Shown: positions 62,606-64,000 of the stretch, piece after piece
Position numbering within the stretch: position 1 is the first letter of the stretch
How the letters are laid out: every line of letters starts with the position of its first letter
Source of the DNA: Mycobacterium barrassiae
GTDB lineage: Bacteria; Actinomycetota; Actinomycetes; Mycobacteriales; Mycobacteriaceae
Direction of reading: 5' to 3'
Length of the DNA: 64,000 bases
Assembly (NCBI RefSeq): GCF_025822765.1
Contig: NZ_JACKUK010000023.1
Location: 329,535 to 393,534 of the forward strand
The notes under the pieces: model-generated
Database searches by the model: none
Told to the model about the DNA's origin: nothing
The model's input: only the letters and a program-made list of their open reading frames with translations
Translations under genes and position numbers: made by a program

Positions 62606-62619
62606 TGGAAAGGACGAAG

Positions 62620-63168
62620 ATGAGCGACGACCTGGCTGAAAGAGTTGCCCGGCTGGAGGATCGCGAGCAGATCCGCGAGTGCATGATGCGCTACGCGCGT
62701 GGCATGGACCGACGTGACCGGGCCCTACTCCGGTCGGCCTATCACGACGGCGCCGTCGACGATCACGTCGGATTCATCGGCGAGGTCGACGACTTCATCG
62801 ACTGGGCGTTCGCATACCACTCGACCCAGACCCGTTACCAGCATTATCTGCTGAACCACACCGTCGATCTCAACGGCGACGAAGCGCACGCGGAAACCTA
62901 TTACCTCTTCGTCGGGACCGACCGTGAGCCCGCCAACCACATGACGCTCTCGGGCGGCCGGTATGTGGATCGGCTGGAACGTCGCGACGGCCGGTGGGCG
63001 ATCGTCGACCGGGTGTGCGTCGTCGAGTGGAACGCGGAGTCGACGTCGTTCATCACCGACGAGGTGATCGCGATGATGGCCGGCTCCATGAAGGTCGCCA
63101 CGCATGACACGACGGATCCGTCGTATGACCGCCCGTTGGTCGCCTCACGCACGGACGCGTTGTCATGA
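62620..63168 (+). CDS. SnoaL-like (NTF2-fold) protein
   Basis: About 182 residues from ATG 62620 (MSDDLAERVARLEDREQIR), preceded by GGAAAGGA; ATG 62605, overlapping the nitroreductase stop, is an alternative. The cone-shaped NTF2 fold is indicated by REQIRECMMRYARGMDRRD, YHDGAVDDHVGFIG and HLLNHTVDLNGDEAH-like strand order (YLLNHTVDLNGDEAHAETYY). Such proteins are dehydratases, isomerases or cyclases in steroid, polyketide and aromatic pathways. Followed by a hairpin and tetR. Confidence 0.87.
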   Translation: MSDDLAERVARLEDREQIRECMMRYARGMDRRDRALLRSAYHDGAVDDHVGFIGEVDDFIDWAFAYHSTQTRYQHYLLNHTVDLNGDEAHAETYYLFVGTDREPANHMTLSGGRYVDRLERRDGRWAIVDRVCVVEWNAESTSFITDEVIAMMAGSMKVATHDTTDPSYDRPLVASRTDALS

Positions 63169-63184
63169 GCGGCCCCTGCGGCGT

Positions 63185-63203
63185 CCCCGCAGTTTCGGCG
63201 GGG
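63185..63203 (+). terminator. Weak hairpin after the SnoaL-like gene
   Basis: CCCCGC (63185-63190), loop AGTTTCG, GCGGGG (63198-63203). A GC-rich 6-bp stem without a U-run, 17 bp after the stop. It may reduce read-through into tetR. Confidence 0.35.
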
Positions 63204-63265
63204 GTCGGTAGGATCTGCTTGCAGTTGTCAGGGCCGACCACCCCAGGAAAGGTACGCAGGTAGCG

Positions 63266-64000
63266 ATGGCCAATGCCGACGCCGTGGGGCGGACTCCGAG
63301 GAGCGGACGACCCGCGGTCAAGAGGGGCAAGCGTGCCCCGAAACTCACGGCCATCAGCAATGAACCAGCTGGCGACGCCACACGGCGCACGGAGATCCTC
63401 AAGACCGCGAACTCGGTCATCGCCACCACCGGACTTCGCACGTCGTTGCAGCAGATCGCAGATGCTGCGGGCATCCTTGCGGGCAGCCTCTATCACCACT
63501 TCGACTCCAAGGAAGCGATCCTGGTCGAGCTGATCAGGCGCTACCACGCCGACCTGGACCGCGTCGGCGAGGAGGCGTTGATGCGCCTCGATGAGGCGGA
63601 CCCCCGTCCGGTCGCCGAGCAGATCACCGAGCTTGGCTGCGCGATCGCACGCTGCGCGGCCGAACACGGGGCCGCCCTGCAGATGTCGTTCTACGAGGGG
63701 CCGAGCTCAGATCCCGAGTTGATGGAACTGACCCAACGCCCGCCGACGGCCATCCAGACCGCGATGTTGCAGGCGCTTCGGGCCGGACGCTGGAGCGGTT
63801 ACATCCGAGGCGATCTCGACCTTCCCACCCTGGCCGACCGGGTATGCCAGAGCATGTTGCACAGCGGCCTGGACGTCGTTCGGCACAAGGCCTCACCGGA
63901 TGAGGTGGCGACGCTCAAGAGCCACATCGCCCTCGAAGGCCTCGCGGTCGATATGCCCTCCGATGCGGACCTCGACAAGTCGAACGCGTTCGCGGCCGCC
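63266..64000 (+). CDS. TetR-family transcriptional regulator, open at window edge
   Basis: The frame from ATG 63266 (MANADAVGRTPRSGRPAVK) stays open for 245 codons to the window edge, with AGGAAAGG 12 bp upstream. A basic, unstructured 38-residue N-terminus precedes the TetR DNA-binding domain: ILKTANSVIATTGL then TSLQQIADAAGILAGSLYHHF and the K-E-A-I-L-V-E-L. The ligand domain contains two AEH/RCAAEHG and GPSSDPELMELTQRPP stretches. As the only TetR next to the operon carrying the three palindromes it is the best candidate to bind them. Confidence 0.88.
   Translation, partial: MANADAVGRTPRSGRPAVKRGKRAPKLTAISNEPAGDATRRTEILKTANSVIATTGLRTSLQQIADAAGILAGSLYHHFDSKEAILVELIRRYHADLDRVGEEALMRLDEADPRPVAEQITELGCAIARCAAEHGAALQMSFYEGPSSDPELMELTQRPPTAIQTAMLQALRAGRWSGYIRGDLDLPTLADRVCQSMLHSGLDVVRHKASPDEVATLKSHIALEGLAVDMPSDADLDKSNAFAAA

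Overview
The window is GC-rich, densely coded chromosomal DNA. Its backbone runs frr, pyrH, an amidase, tsf, rpsB, an M23 peptidase, xerC, a siderophore-interacting reductase, dprA, comM-like and yraN-like genes, which is the order I know from Mycobacterium tuberculosis around Rv2882c-Rv2898c. With the hemophore-like secreted proteins, a mycofactocin-coupled SDR, F420-type LLM oxidoreductase, P450s and AveC-like membrane proteins, this points to an environmental, probably fast-growing Mycobacterium (Mycolicibacterium). I saw no rRNA, tRNA, CRISPR array, transposase or prophage.

Layout. 1-1149: frr (cut by the window edge) and pyrH. 1236-2384: divergent methyltransferase and MarR regulator sharing two abutting 19-bp operator-like palindromes. 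2495-4672: ureohydrolase-family enzyme and glycerate kinase. 4669-10645 (minus): a tight operon of two FtsX/MacB-type permeases, an ABC ATPase, an APC amine/amino-acid permease and a copper amine oxidase. 10708-14696: methyltransferase, amidase, tsf and rpsB. 14980-21640: M23 protein, xerC, a lactate 2-monooxygenase-like enzyme, siderophore-interacting reductase, dprA, comM-like and yraN-like genes. 21766-23286: DUF1206 and DUF899 genes overlapping tail to tail.

23374-30064 is an iron region. A hemophore-like protein diverges from a three-gene ferric-iron ABC importer across a good match to an IdeR/DtxR box. The importer is translationally coupled to an 831-residue protein that joins an adenylation domain, a carrier domain and a multi-pass acyltransferase-3 domain in one chain. 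This Dlt-like one-piece activating and transferring machine is my first choice for an undescribed system.

30081-36733 (minus) carries HAD phosphatase, unknown, arginase-like, fused E1 alpha-beta dehydrogenase, class III CoA-transferase and TesB thioesterase genes. 36780-37504 holds two small secreted proteins. 37866-43693 (plus) holds a DyP peroxidase between two unknown proteins, an ATP-grasp protein with a Lys/Ala-rich tail and a beta-lactamase-fold hydrolase. 43698-46652 (minus) is an LLM and Rieske oxygenase operon ending in a truncated citE.

46711-64000 is a catabolic region with four SDRs, two P450s, an aldehyde dehydrogenase, two AveC-like membrane proteins, a signal-less periplasmic-binding-type protein, a CbbQ/CbbO (NorQ/NorD)-type AAA plus VWA pair, a nitroreductase, a SnoaL-like protein and three TetR regulators. 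Three copies of a 16-bp imperfect palindrome lie in front of the binding-protein, AAA and VWA/SDR promoters and suggest one local regulon. The enzyme set fits oxidation of an alicyclic or terpenoid/steroid-like alcohol to ketone, aldehyde, acid and CoA stages, but the substrate cannot be read from sequence.
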